DNA of 64,000 nucleotides, taken from Oscillatoria sp. CS-180 (GTDB taxonomy: Bacteria > Cyanobacteriota > Cyanobacteriia > Phormidesmidales > Phormidesmidaceae). Within the stretch, counting starts at the first letter, position 1; the number at the start of each line of letters is the position of its first letter. Where the stretch lies: assembly GCF_028330965.1 (NCBI RefSeq), contig NZ_JAQMUB010000052.1, positions 93,790-157,789 of the forward strand, in the 5' to 3' direction. Both the position numbers and the translations under genes were made by a program. Positions 9,246 through 18,632 of the stretch are shown here, piece by piece. The notes beneath the pieces were generated by a model. That model was given only the letters and a program-made list of their open reading frames with translations, had not been told where the DNA came from and made no database searches.

Positions 9246-9473
9246 TATAGCTCTGGCCATCTAGACTTGTGTAACCCGATAGCGTCTGGTACCGCTACGC
9301 GGAATTCAAAATTCAAAATACTCTGCGAGAAGAGCAAAGCTCTACAAAACTAAGGCAGATAAGCTTTCTCAGTGTTTTAAATGGTGAGCCTATTCCTGCC
9401 GCAGTGTACTAGGTGCTTGACTCATAGCCCGATAGCTCACCGTCTTGGCCTAACGAAACTGATGACGGCTATT
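9246..9473 (+). repeat. Dispersed TATAGC-ended repeat, copy C, split by an insertion
   Basis: The left half (9246-9290) opens TATAGCTCTGGCCATCTAG and runs to AGCGTCTGGT. The right half (about 9411-9473) resumes at GGTGCTTGACTCATAGCCC and closes TAACGAAACTGATGACGGCT. Joined, the halves give one element matching copies A and D. About 120 bp of unrelated sequence sits between them, with GGT at both junctions. Confidence 0.7.
9291..9410. repeat. ~120-bp insertion carrying the GGAATTCAAAATTCAAAAT repeat
   Basis: The insertion starts ACCGCTACGCGGAATTCAAA, followed by TTCAAAAT. The same motif, preceded by GTACCGCTATGC, recurs at 46004-46035. GGAATTCAAAATTCAAAAT-type strings are a familiar intergenic repeat in filamentous cyanobacteria. 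No ORF is present. Its position inside copy C shows it arrived later than that element. Confidence 0.6.
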
Positions 9474-9496
9474 AAAGCCGCCTTAATGGTTTGCTG

Positions 9497-9757
9497 CTAT
9501 TTTTCTAAGCGAATTGCGAACCACTGCATTGCCTGACCAGGCCGCAGTTCAAAGTCACAAGCAGTGGCAATCAAATACTTGGCCTGCTCCTGAATAGAGG
9601 AAAACTTCGCCAGGTCGCGAGGGAGATTAGATTGGCGATCGCTCAATATTTGCTCAAGCTTTTGGCGAAGTTCCTCAGCCGTTAAAATCTGCTCCTCTTC
9701 TCCCGGCATGAGCAGAACGAAGTATTCTTCTTCATACATCAATGAGTAGTCAGGCAT
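9497..9757 (-). CDS. CRR7-like protein (chlororespiratory reduction 7 family)
   Basis: An 86-residue soluble protein resembling the CRR7 family: FVLLMPGEEEQILTAEEL at the N-terminus, the phrase LPRDLAKFSSIQEQAKYL in the middle, and the closing MQWFAIRLEK. In Arabidopsis, CRR7 is needed to assemble the chloroplast NDH-1 complex. Cyanobacterial homologues are small and uncharacterised, so a role in NDH-1 is inference. It starts 12 bases after the secA stop and almost certainly shares its transcript. The start ATG at 9757 is the first Met of the family motif (MPDYSLMYE). Confidence 0.75.
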   Translation of the reverse strand: MPDYSLMYEEEYFVLLMPGEEEQILTAEELRQKLEQILSDRQSNLPRDLAKFSSIQEQAKYLIATACDFELRPGQAMQWFAIRLEK

Positions 9758-9769
9758 GATGGGATTCCA

Positions 9770-12556
9770 CTAACCAACTTCCTGAGAGGTCTTGACTTGA
9801 GGTTGGGCTTGAGGCTGGAACTGGAACAGGGTGTAGACAACATTTCGTCGGATGCCCGTCATCATATCCAGGAAGACCTCATAGCCTTCACTCTTGTATT
9901 CGATGAGGGGATCCTTCTGTCCATATCCTCGCAGACCTACCGTTTCTCGCAGGGCATCCATCTGCTGAAGATGTTCTCGCCAAAGGGTATCAATTTGCTG
10001 AAGGATGAAGAAGCGCTCAGCTTCTCGCATCAAACCCGGCTTCATTTGGTCTACCTGAGCCTCTTTCATGTCGTAAGCCGTGCGGACCTGCTCATGCAGA
10101 AACGTCTTGATCTCCCCAATCGAAAGATCCTCTAGCTGCTCTGGCTCCATGTCAGACAGCAGGTAAACAAATTCCTTCACCTTCTCAACCATTTCAGGCA
10201 GCTTCCATTCCTCGGATGGCAGCTCAGGGTTGATGTAGGCTTCCACGATGTCATCCATCGTGCGTTCAGCATAAGAGATAACTAATTCCTTTAGGTCTTG
10301 CCCTTCTAGGACGCGCCGCCGTTCAGCATAAATGGCTCGCCGCTGGTTGTTCATCACTTCGTCGTATTCGAATACCTGTTTACGAATGTCGTAGTAGTAG
10401 GTTTCGACTTTCTTCTGAGCGCCTTCGAGCGAGCGCGTCAGCATTCCCGATTCGATGGGCATGTCCTCTTCAACGCGGAACATGTTCATCAGACCAGCAA
10501 CACGATCGCCCCCAAAAATCCGCAGCAGGTTATCTTCCAAACTCAGGAAGAATCGAGTAGAGCCTGGGTCGCCCTGTCGTCCAGCCCGACCCCGCAGTTG
10601 ATTGTCAACCCGACGAGATTCGTGACGTTCTGTACCAATAACGTGCAGTCCACCTAGTTCAATCACTTTGTCGTGTTCGGCGTCAGTGAAGCGCTCGTAC
10701 TCCGACAAAATTAGTGTGTAAACGTCTCGCAGTTTTTCGACAACCGGATCGTCAGTGGGTGCTTTCTCTGCCGCGATCGCCACTTTTTCCTCAGCTTCCA
10801 ACTCCGGTAAACTGCGATCGCCATAGGTTTCGACCGCAAAATCCACGGCTTCTTTCAAAGCCCTTTCCGCCTCATTGGAAAGCTCAGTCGGGAAAATATC
10901 GGGTGAAGCCTTCCAAGTCTTCACTTTCTTCTTAGTGTCTCCAAAGCCTTGAGATTTAGTTCGTCCCTTAGTACCGGGGACCGAAACCATCATGTCATCT
11001 TCTTCGGGCTTCACAATTCGCGGCAGCAAGTATTCCCGAATCTTCAGACGCGCCATGTAGTCGGCGTTACCACCCAAGATAATATCTGTTCCGCGTCCTG
11101 CCATGTTGGTGGCGATCGTGACGGCCCCACCTCGACCCGCCTGTGCGACAATCTCAGCTTCCCGCTCTACATTCTCTGGCTTTGCGTTCAGCAGATTATG
11201 GGGAATTTCCTGTTCTGCTAGCAGAGTCGATAGCAATTCCGACTTTTCAACACTTGTGGTTCCAACCAAAACTGGGCGATCCGCTTCGTGCATTTCAGCA
11301 CATTCGCTGGCAACAGCCTTCCACTTCGCCATCTCAGTTTTATAAACCACGTCAGCCAAGTCCCGCCGCCGAGAAGGCTTATTGGTCTCGATGACAGTGA
11401 CTTCTAGGTCGTAGATCTTTTCAAATTCCGCTTCTTCCGTTTTGGCTGTCCCTGTCATACCGGACAACTTAGGATACAGCAAGAAGAAGTTTTGATAAGT
11501 AATGCTGGCTAGAGTCTGGGTTTCAGGCTGAATTTCAGTGTGCTCTTTGGCCTCAATGGCTTGGTGCAGTCCATCACTCCAGCGACGGCCCGGCATCACC
11601 CGCCCAGTAAATTCATCCACGATGACAACTTCGCCATTGCGAACAATGTAGTTGACATCTTTAGTAAACAGTTCCTTGGCCTTGATAGCATTGAAAACGT
11701 AGTGCGCCCAAGGATCTTTCGGGTCGAACAAGTCTTGTACGCCTAACAGTTCCTCAGCTCGGATAAAACCCTCATCGGTGAGCAATACATTGCGGGCCTT
11801 CTCATCGGTTTCGTAGTGATCTTCACCATTGAGAGCCGCTGCTACTTCTGCGGCCTGAGTATATTTTTCACTCGGACGTTCAACCTGACCTGAGATGATC
11901 AAAGGTGTCCGAGCTTCATCGATCAGGATGGAGTCAACTTCGTCAATGACGCAGAAATTGAAAGGACGCTGAACAACATCGGCGATCGCCGTTGCCATAT
12001 TGTCCCTCAAGTAGTCAAAGCCAAATTCGCTGTTGGTGCCGTAAGTAATATCGCAGGCGTAGTTCTTCTTCCGCTCAGTCGGACTCATCCCCTGCTGAAT
12101 CAGCCCCACATTCAATCCCAGAAAGCGGTGAACCTGTCCCATCCACTCGGCGTCCCGTCGGGCTAGATAGTCGTTCACCGTAACAACGTGGGCACCCTTG
12201 CCTGTCAGCGCGTTGAGATAGCTAGGTAGGGTGGCCACCAGTGTTTTACCCTCACCCGTCTTCATCTCGGCAATCTGCCCCTCGTGGAGCACCATGCCAC
12301 CAATCATCTGAACATCGAAGTGGCGCATCCCTAGAACGCGCTTAGACGCTTCTCGCACCACTGCAAAAGCTTCAGGAAGAAGGTCATCTAGAGACTCACC
12401 TTTCTCCAAACGCTGCTTGAACTCACCCGTCTTAGCGGTTAGTTCTTCATCTGACAACGGCTGGATGTCTTCTTCCAGCAGGTTGATTTCCACTACGTCA
12501 GGTTTGTAGCGCTTGAGTTTGCGAACGTTTGGATCACCAAGCAGTGCTTTGAGCAT
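9770..12556 (-). CDS. secA: Preprotein translocase ATPase SecA
   Basis: A 928-residue motor of the Sec pathway, driving unfolded preproteins through SecYEG in plasma and thylakoid membranes. Walker A is in [14 protein letters not shown] and Walker B in [17 protein letters not shown]. The TEERHE-type motif [20 protein letters not shown] and the [21 protein letters not shown] segment are intact. Length is typical of cyanobacterial SecA. The C-terminus ([18 protein letters not shown]) lacks the SEC-C zinc motif found in proteobacterial SecA. The ATG at 12556 opens the usual [10 protein letters not shown]. crr7 follows 12 bases downstream in the same orientation. Confidence 0.98.
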   Translation of the reverse strand: MLKALLGDPNVRKLKRYKPDVVEINLLEEDIQPLSDEELTAKTGEFKQRLEKGESLDDLLPEAFAVVREASKRVLGMRHFDVQMIGGMVLHEGQIAEMKTGEGKTLVATLPSYLNALTGKGAHVVTVNDYLARRDAEWMGQVHRFLGLNVGLIQQGMSPTERKKNYACDITYGTNSEFGFDYLRDNMATAIADVVQRPFNFCVIDEVDSILIDEARTPLIISGQVERPSEKYTQAAEVAAALNGEDHYETDEKARNVLLTDEGFIRAEELLGVQDLFDPKDPWAHYVFNAIKAKELFTKDVNYIVRNGEVVIVDEFTGRVMPGRRWSDGLHQAIEAKEHTEIQPETQTLASITYQNFFLLYPKLSGMTGTAKTEEAEFEKIYDLEVTVIETNKPSRRRDLADVVYKTEMAKWKAVASECAEMHEADRPVLVGTTSVEKSELLSTLLAEQEIPHNLLNAKPENVEREAEIVAQAGRGGAVTIATNMAGRGTDIILGGNADYMARLKIREYLLPRIVKPEEDDMMVSVPGTKGRTKSQGFGDTKKKVKTWKASPDIFPTELSNEAERALKEAVDFAVETYGDRSLPELEAEEKVAIAAEKAPTDDPVVEKLRDVYTLILSEYERFTDAEHDKVIELGGLHVIGTERHESRRVDNQLRGRAGRQGDPGSTRFFLSLEDNLLRIFGGDRVAGLMNMFRVEEDMPIESGMLTRSLEGAQKKVETYYYDIRKQVFEYDEVMNNQRRAIYAERRRVLEGQDLKELVISYAERTMDDIVEAYINPELPSEEWKLPEMVEKVKEFVYLLSDMEPEQLEDLSIGEIKTFLHEQVRTAYDMKEAQVDQMKPGLMREAERFFILQQIDTLWREHLQQMDALRETVGLRGYGQKDPLIEYKSEGYEVFLDMMTGIRRNVVYTLFQFQPQAQPQVKTSQEVG

Positions 12557-13085
12557 ATGTCCGGAGACGATTAATTAACTGAATCTTTAGTAAAACGAAA
12601 ATTTCAAGGCTGCACAAGGGGCGATCGCCGCACCTTCAACTGAAATCACCTTTACTACATTAAATCGATACTACCACCTGACTCTATAAATCAGAGAACG
12701 CTGACTTTTCAAGATGTTTTAAGCCCTCCCTCTAAAATTCGTGCTTAAATGTGTTCAGTCTGAACATTCAAGTTTTAAAGATCAGGGTTTGCGAGTGCGC
12801 CATTTCTTCTCCAATGCTTCAACGAAGACGGTAGGGAGGTCCTTTGGGCTTCTGATGGACCGTTTTGGGGTGACTGGCGTATCAGCACGAAGACTAGGCT
12901 TTTTGAGACTTTGCCGAGGACGGCTGAGCACACGACGACGAAGATACGGCGTTTGATCTTAGAGTTTGGGCGGCTTTCCCCATGTCCAAATCGATCTAGC
13001 GCCAGTCTTCTGCTCTAGCGATGGTTAGCTTCGCTGGCATCATTGCGTCATTTTTGCTTGTCAGACAATATTTGGACAATTTTCT
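12557..13085. other. Gene-free stretch of 529 bases upstream of secA and GNAT
   Basis: This divergent region must hold the secA promoter (minus) and the GNAT promoter (plus). A 71-codon plus-strand frame at 12741-12956 is low-complexity (Arg-rich end) with no ribosome binding site or recognisable family, and is not called. AT-rich sequence at about 12565-12600 is adjacent to the secA start. No clear RNA fold or repeat was seen. Confidence 0.5.
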
Positions 13086-13565
13086 ATGGACTGCAGCAAC
13101 ATTCAGTTTCAGTATGTTGACTTTCTGGAGACTGATCAGCTGAATCAGCTCATCGGCCTATTTGAAGCAGCTGCTTTCTGGGCCTGTGAGCGCGCTTCGG
13201 AAGATATGGCTATTGCGATCGCTCACAGCCATCCGGTTGTTATTGCTTGGGACAGCAACGAGCTTATTGGGTTTGCTCGCGCAACATCTGATGGCATTTA
13301 TCGCGCCACCATTTGGGATGTGGTGATTCACCCTAACTATCAGGGTGCTGGTCTCGGACGCAAACTTGTACAAACGGTTTTGGGACATCCCCACATGAGC
13401 CGAATCGAGCGCGTTTACCTGATGACAACCCGCCAGCAAGCGTTTTATAAACGCATTGGATTTCAAGAGAATGAAACAACTACGATGGTTCTGTTTCATC
13501 AAGAAATTGAACCCGTGCCCGATTTCACAGTTGTTGAATCAGGCGTTGCATCTTCCAAAGGCTAG
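13086..13565 (+). CDS. GNAT-family N-acetyltransferase (Ycf52-like)
   Basis: A 159-residue acetyl-CoA-dependent N-acetyltransferase. The core motif A is IWDVVIHPNYQGAGLGRKLV (about residues 79-98), containing the Q-x-x-G-x-G acetyl-CoA pyrophosphate loop. Before it lies LIGFARATSDGIYRATIWD, which is characteristic of the Ycf52 subgroup encoded in red-algal plastids and cyanobacteria. Motif B ends in FYKRIGF. The natural substrate is unknown; plant plastid relatives acetylate proteins or serotonin. It stands alone, convergent with the transferase gene at 13623. Confidence 0.88.
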   Translation: MDCSNIQFQYVDFLETDQLNQLIGLFEAAAFWACERASEDMAIAIAHSHPVVIAWDSNELIGFARATSDGIYRATIWDVVIHPNYQGAGLGRKLVQTVLGHPHMSRIERVYLMTTRQQAFYKRIGFQENETTTMVLFHQEIEPVPDFTVVESGVASSKG

Positions 13566-13622
13566 AGTTTATGAGCTTCGGAGTAAGCAGTCTCCCTCAA
13601 GACAACCCTTCACCTTGATGGT

Positions 13623-14621
13623 TTAGGAACTCAACTTTCTTAAAATCCGGCGTCCCAAGCTGGGCTTCGTTGGCTCAGTGCTGACCAGAGGACCTTCAAA
13701 GCTTGGACGCTGCTGGGGAGCATGTAAATAGCGATAGTGGAGAAAAGTATTGCGATAAGGAATATCGAGATTCTCACCTTCGCACAAACGAGCGATCAGC
13801 TTTGAGGAAATGCCAATGTAGTGTAGGTAAAGCAGCCGCAGATCGCCATCAAAAACGACGTTATCCCGTTCCTCAAAATGAGTTGAGGTCACAGAATTAC
13901 CCGTACGTTCTTCCCTCGATAAAGCGATCGCCAAGTTAGCCGATTCTATGGGCCGTCGGAGGACAAAGTAGTTCAGAATGGTCTGATCAGGAGCCATCGG
14001 ATAAAGGACTTCAGCTTCCCCCTGAGCAAGACGCTGAAGATACCATTCAATATCGTCTTGAGCAACGGCACCTAACTTGGCACCATAGAAACCTGAACAA
14101 AACGTTTTCATCTCCAGCGCTTTTTCAGAGAAAAGGCTTTTGAGTTTGGGGGAACTTAGATCGAAAACATGACTCAGGTTTTTGTACTGAAAGTCATAGG
14201 TTACCCAATCGACATAATCTAATGCTTTGAAAATGGTCTCAGGAGAGCTCAGCAAAAGCGTATCGGCGTCCATGTATATGAAGCGATCAAAAGGACCTTC
14301 AAAGGCACAGAAACGGCGATGGGTTCCCATTCGGTGAATGCCAGATTTTCCATTGATCGCCAACCATTTTTCAGCTGCTGTGGGATGATGGCTCCATATT
14401 TGATGGACCCATTGGTCCCAACGTTCAATGATCGCTTTCTCCTCGAATAGATGTAGGTGAGGACGAGATGCCGCTAGCTGTCTTAACTTATCTAAGCGAT
14501 CGTCGTAAGGATAAATACAAACTGGAAAAGATTTGCCAGCATGAACTTCAATACTATTCAGAAGGGCAACAATTTGGTCATATACGTTGTCATTACCCAG
14601 CGTACAAATGCCGTCTATCAT
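13623..14621 (-). CDS. Glycosyltransferase-like protein (GT8-like, Npun_R2821/R2823 family)
   Basis: A 332-residue soluble protein. The opening GICTLGNDNVYDQIVALLNS is typical of a cyanobacterial family annotated as Npun_R2821/Npun_R2823. A metal/nucleotide-sugar-binding DxD is seen in RFIYMDADTLLL (about residue 116), as in GT8 enzymes, followed by a substrate loop around FCSGFYGAK. The C-terminus is basic. No membrane segment. Upstream on the same strand lie an HepA/MsbA-like exporter and a GT4 transferase, so a role in extracellular or lipid-linked glycan synthesis is likely but inferred. Donor and acceptor are unknown. Confidence 0.75.
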   Translation of the reverse strand: MIDGICTLGNDNVYDQIVALLNSIEVHAGKSFPVCIYPYDDRLDKLRQLAASRPHLHLFEEKAIIERWDQWVHQIWSHHPTAAEKWLAINGKSGIHRMGTHRRFCAFEGPFDRFIYMDADTLLLSSPETIFKALDYVDWVTYDFQYKNLSHVFDLSSPKLKSLFSEKALEMKTFCSGFYGAKLGAVAQDDIEWYLQRLAQGEAEVLYPMAPDQTILNYFVLRRPIESANLAIALSREERTGNSVTSTHFEERDNVVFDGDLRLLYLHYIGISSKLIARLCEGENLDIPYRNTFLHYRYLHAPQQRPSFEGPLVSTEPTKPSLGRRILRKLSS

Positions 14622-14683
14622 TGGGACTTTCTCCTGAAAAGTTATTAGGATTCCACTGTTTTTGGAACTAAATTGGTTCTAGA

Positions 14684-14789
14684 TATAGCCGTCGCCAGTT
14701 TCGTTAGGTCAAGACGGCAAACCATCTGGCGATATGCTTAGCACCAGATGCTATTAGGTGCACTAGTCTAGATAACTAAAGTGATAGCT
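14684..14789 (-). repeat. Dispersed TATAGC-ended repeat, copy D (inverted)
   Basis: Read on the minus strand it contains GTGCACCTAATAGCATCTGG, TATCGCCAGATGG and CGTCTTGACCTAACGAAAC, ending GGCTATA. It matches copies A-C. It lies 62 bases upstream of the start of the GT8-like gene, between that gene and the ABC exporter. Confidence 0.78.
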
Positions 14790-14947
14790 CAGGCGGTCAA
14801 AAACTTTTAGACAGCAATCAGGTATCCATAGCACAGTTAAAACAATCTAGTTAAAAGAAGTATGCCCTTAAATCTTCAATTAATGACGTTATGGAAATAG
14901 ACGCTAGGAGTTACGAGTCTTGGTTTTCTCATTTTTATGGATCAAAC

Positions 14948-17020
14948 TTAATAGTCTTGATTTTCAAGCACTTTGAGTGCCTCAAGAATATTCTGTGCCG
15001 ATCGCTGAATATCATCTAAAACGAGTTCTCGTTCTTCATCAGTTTCCAGCAAATTATCAGAGATAAGGCTTAAAGCCCCCAGCATAGAATTCAGGTTAGT
15101 GCGCGCATAATAAGACGTTTCAGACAGCTTTTGTCCCCCTTTCTTGGTGGTCAAAAGCTGATCGCCAAATTGCATTTCACAGAGTTCACGATACTTTCCA
15201 CCTAGGCTAAGCAGTTCTTCATGAGTGCCAACTTCCACTACTTTTCCCTGGTCCATTACGGCTATCTGATCCGCATTACGGACAGTGGAGAGTCGGTGAG
15301 CAATGACGAGGATCGTGCGGTCATGGCTGAGTTCATCGATCGCCTGCTGCACTAAGCGTTCTGAAACCGTGTCTAAAGCACTCGTGGCTTCATCCAGAAT
15401 CAAAATTTCAGGATCTTGGAGAATAGCTCGGGCGATCGCCAATCTTTGACGTTGTCCACCTGATAGCATGACACCGCGATCGCCAATTAAGGTATCCCAC
15501 TGCTGCGGCAGCTCTAGGATGAAATCGTAGGCATTTGCCCGCTTCGCCGCTGCAAAGATAGCCTGATCGCTAGCGTCTGGCTTGGGGTAGCAGATATTAT
15601 TCCGCACGGTCTCATTGAACAAAAAGGTATCCTGGCTGACCACTCCCATTGACCGACGCAAACTTGCCAAGTCAAACATCTTCATATCAACACCATCAAT
15701 CATGATGCAGCCCGCAGTTGGGTCATAGAAACGGGCTAGAAGATCCGCCAACGTAGACTTTCCAGAACCAGAACTACCCACTAATGCAAGCGTTTGACCT
15801 TTTGGCAAAGTCAAGCTCACTTGGCTGAGCACAAGCTTTTCATGGCTAGGGTAGTGAAAGGTAATATCCTTAAATTCAATGTTGTGTTCAAGTCCTTGAA
15901 AGCACGTTTGTCCTCGAAGCATAAAAGGTTTGTTATCGAGGCTGATAAAGTCTTGCATGACTTCAACACTGGCGGAAGAATTGCCCAGCTGATTGCGAAT
16001 TGCGTTGAGCTGCCCCACAAAAGGCAGCATCCGAAACAGAATCACCAAATAGACCAGAAGAACCGCTGAAAAGGCATCTACCTTGTCAGCAAAAAATATT
16101 CTGGCAAAGAGAATAATGAGGATGACCGAAACAATTCCTGTAATTTCATTAATAGGCCCAATCGCAGCCGCATTCATCTGACTCTTAAATTCTGTTTTTT
16201 CTTGAGAAAAAATCAGGTGAACAAGCTTTTGATATTCTCGATTCTCAGTCCCTACAGTTCTAATAAGGCGCATGCCATTCAGAACTTCTAAGAGATGAAC
16301 TGAGATGGCACGATTCGCTTCGCTGAGTTGACGGCCTAGCTTTTTAGCTCGACGATTGTATAGCTGACTGGGAAGCAGTGTGGCAGTTGCAACCAAGGTT
16401 GCAGCGATGGTTAGTGGCCACGAAAGCGAAACTAAAATCCCCAGAAAAACTAGGATAGTGATAACAACATTGATGGCTTTGACATAAGAGATGATAGCGT
16501 TCACAGCTCGATTGACTTCGACATTGAGGCGGCGGGTGATGTCTCCAATTTGCATCTGGTCAAAATAAGCCAGATCGACATCCATTAGCATCCTAAAACC
16601 ATTGGCTCGAACGGTATTAACCAAACCTCGTCGAAGCGATACATTCGTCAGCGTATTGAGATAAGTGACCATCCCTTTCAAAACAATCGTTCCTAAAATT
16701 GCCAAGAGCATGACAGTCAAGCGATATTGCTCAGGAACGGCTTCAAACGGTTGGGTCAAATACTGCAATAGCTTGGGTAGGCTTTGATATTGAGCTTCTT
16801 GCCCTAACAGCTGTAATAAAATAGGAAAAATTAGAGCAATGTTAATTCCGTTAAATAAAGCTCCAGAAAAGCCGAGAAGAACGCTGAGAAAAATTCTTCC
16901 TGGAAATTGTCTAGCTAACTTAAGCATGAATTCATTCTGAGAATTCTGCTTCCGATCAAATGCATAAGATCGTTTTTTGCCGCTTACGATACTAGTCATT
17001 AATTTCCGAGTTTTCTTCAA
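14948..17020 (-). CDS. HepA/MsbA-like ABC exporter with a HisKA-like C-terminal tail
   Basis: A 690-residue half-transporter with the membrane domain fused to the ATPase. Residues ~45-350 hold six membrane helices. The nucleotide-binding domain follows with Walker A GSSGSGKST (about residue 413), signature LSGGQRQRLAIARA, Walker B ILILDEATSALD and the switch IAHRLS. It resembles exporters for lipids or polysaccharides such as Anabaena HepA. Residues 621-690 form an extra helical tail not needed for ABC function. In it, SYYARTNLNSMLGALSLI (from Ser636) aligns with the H-box of histidine kinases, but Tyr637 replaces the His. The GT4 gene is 30 bases upstream on the same strand. Confidence 0.9.
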   Translation of the reverse strand: MKKTRKLMTSIVSGKKRSYAFDRKQNSQNEFMLKLARQFPGRIFLSVLLGFSGALFNGINIALIFPILLQLLGQEAQYQSLPKLLQYLTQPFEAVPEQYRLTVMLLAILGTIVLKGMVTYLNTLTNVSLRRGLVNTVRANGFRMLMDVDLAYFDQMQIGDITRRLNVEVNRAVNAIISYVKAINVVITILVFLGILVSLSWPLTIAATLVATATLLPSQLYNRRAKKLGRQLSEANRAISVHLLEVLNGMRLIRTVGTENREYQKLVHLIFSQEKTEFKSQMNAAAIGPINEITGIVSVILIILFARIFFADKVDAFSAVLLVYLVILFRMLPFVGQLNAIRNQLGNSSASVEVMQDFISLDNKPFMLRGQTCFQGLEHNIEFKDITFHYPSHEKLVLSQVSLTLPKGQTLALVGSSGSGKSTLADLLARFYDPTAGCIMIDGVDMKMFDLASLRRSMGVVSQDTFLFNETVRNNICYPKPDASDQAIFAAAKRANAYDFILELPQQWDTLIGDRGVMLSGGQRQRLAIARAILQDPEILILDEATSALDTVSERLVQQAIDELSHDRTILVIAHRLSTVRNADQIAVMDQGKVVEVGTHEELLSLGGKYRELCEMQFGDQLLTTKKGGQKLSETSYYARTNLNSMLGALSLISDNLLETDEERELVLDDIQRSAQNILEALKVLENQDY

Positions 17021-17050
17021 AATTAACTAAAATAAATTTGAGGGCTTAAT

Positions 17051-18286
17051 CTAACTAGCTGTGACGTTGTGCTTGACCAAGTAGGAGTCGAGCAGGGGCT
17101 TTAGAGTGTGACTCATGTTGAGAATACTAAAATTTTGCTGGCACCGAAAACGAGCAAGCTTTGCTTTTTCTAAAGCGGAAGAATAGGACGCAAAAACATG
17201 GTCAATTTTTTCTGCAAGTTGCTGAGGCGCATTAGGCTCCACTAAATAACCTGTTTGGCCCAGAATGTTGGGGATATCCCCCACATGACTCGCTACAATA
17301 GGCTTTGCCATTGACATCCCGTCCGTTAATTTGAGGGGAAATTGTGCTCTTGTTGCGGGATCATCTCGCTGTGGAACTACCACGATGTGAGCAGCTGCAA
17401 TATGTCGGGGCATATCTTCATACTTGGCTTTGGGCAACTGAATAAGCCACCGCCCCCACCGCTGACGAAGATGCTTATCGTAGTCATCATAGGGACTACC
17501 ACCGACAATGACGAGTCGTAAGTCAGGCTGGTTTAAGCGATCAAGGGCCGTCAAGACATCTTCGACGCCTTTGTAGGGTCTGGGCGCACCTGGAAACATC
17601 AGGACTCGATAATCCGAAAGCCCCAAAGCTGCACGGCAGGTTTCGGGATCATATTGGTCAGGATCGAACAACTCCGTATCTTTACCGTTGGGTAAATAAG
17701 TGCCCCCAAACCGATTTTGCAAAAACAAATTGTGCGTTGTGATGTGATCGGCACGATCCGTCCACTTTTCCATCCATTGGAGATAGAGGGGATGTTCTGG
17801 ATTTCGCAGCGCTCCACCTGTCTTAAAGGTATCTCTGAACAATTGTTTGGGGGTAGGCCGATAGCGCCAGCTATCTCCTCCGTGCCAACTCAATTCCCAA
17901 TCATCAATATCAAGCAGTAAGGGTTTGTGGTGACGCTGTCGATGGAGCAATGCGAGTCCGAAGCTGCCTGGCTTGAGCTTATAGGCATAGATCAAATCAC
18001 CCGTCAGCGATCGCAACATCTGACGAGCGGAACGCCACAGGTGAACGCCTTGCTGAAGCGGAATGATGCGAATAGGAATATCATCCGACGTCCCTTTTAG
18101 GGAAGTCTCGTGGCTGAACCCAATAATTTCTGGCGTATATCCAGCCTGCTGAATAGCTTTAGCGAGCAAAAATGGACGTACTGCACCTGACCAACGTCCG
18201 GCACCTTTGCTGGAAAGATCGCTGACCAAGATTGAGATACGTGGGGATGCTGATCGTTGATCAGGCTTAGTAAGGGCAGTTGTCAT
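17051..18286 (-). CDS. Glycosyltransferase family 4 (GT-B fold)
   Basis: A ~411-residue GT-B transferase. The N-terminal acceptor domain opens ISILVSDLSSKGAGRWSG. The C-terminal donor domain has VLMFPGAPRPYKGVEDVLTA, LRLVIVGGSPYDDYDKHL and the late PLKLTDGMSMAKPIVASHVG segment with its D/E-x7-E-like donor site. No membrane segment. The ATG at 18286 has GGAAA upstream; a TTG at 18349 would add 21 residues. It ends 30 bases before the ABC exporter, so the two probably form a transcript for making and exporting a glycan. Substrates are unknown. Confidence 0.87.
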   Translation of the reverse strand: MTTALTKPDQRSASPRISILVSDLSSKGAGRWSGAVRPFLLAKAIQQAGYTPEIIGFSHETSLKGTSDDIPIRIIPLQQGVHLWRSARQMLRSLTGDLIYAYKLKPGSFGLALLHRQRHHKPLLLDIDDWELSWHGGDSWRYRPTPKQLFRDTFKTGGALRNPEHPLYLQWMEKWTDRADHITTHNLFLQNRFGGTYLPNGKDTELFDPDQYDPETCRAALGLSDYRVLMFPGAPRPYKGVEDVLTALDRLNQPDLRLVIVGGSPYDDYDKHLRQRWGRWLIQLPKAKYEDMPRHIAAAHIVVVPQRDDPATRAQFPLKLTDGMSMAKPIVASHVGDIPNILGQTGYLVEPNAPQQLAEKIDHVFASYSSALEKAKLARFRCQQNFSILNMSHTLKPLLDSYLVKHNVTAS

Positions 18287-18632
18287 CGTTTCCAGAGTCG
18301 GATTGGGTTCAATCGTTTCAGCATTGTGCAGTGCGATCGCCAAGCACAATGAGCAAATGGCTGCTAAGGGGGCTTGCTTTTGCCTCAGAACCTACGCATT
18401 TTGCTTCCAAATCCCTTTAGAAGAGGAATTATTGGAAACTGACCCTCGTAGGGTTGGCAGATAGGATCCGGAACCAACCTTCACGACGTCAGTCCTGTCC
18501 CTGATAAACACGATAAAGGTTCTACAAACCGCTACTTTCCTCTAGTGAGAATACCCGGACAGTTAATGAAAAACGATATTCCTGCTCATCCTCACACTCA
18601 TCGAAAGTAGATCTTTAAGAATGGGATTGACG
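18287..18632. other. Gene-free stretch of 346 bases
   Basis: It lies between ylqF (ends at 18633) and the GT4 gene, both on the minus strand. No coding frame or RNA fold was recognised. It should contain the promoter of the GT4-exporter transcript and the 3' end of the ylqF transcript. Confidence 0.45.

Noticed and set aside
12741..12956. A plus-strand 71-codon ORF upstream of the GNAT gene
   Set aside because: No ribosome binding site, an Arg-rich low-complexity end and no family similarity.
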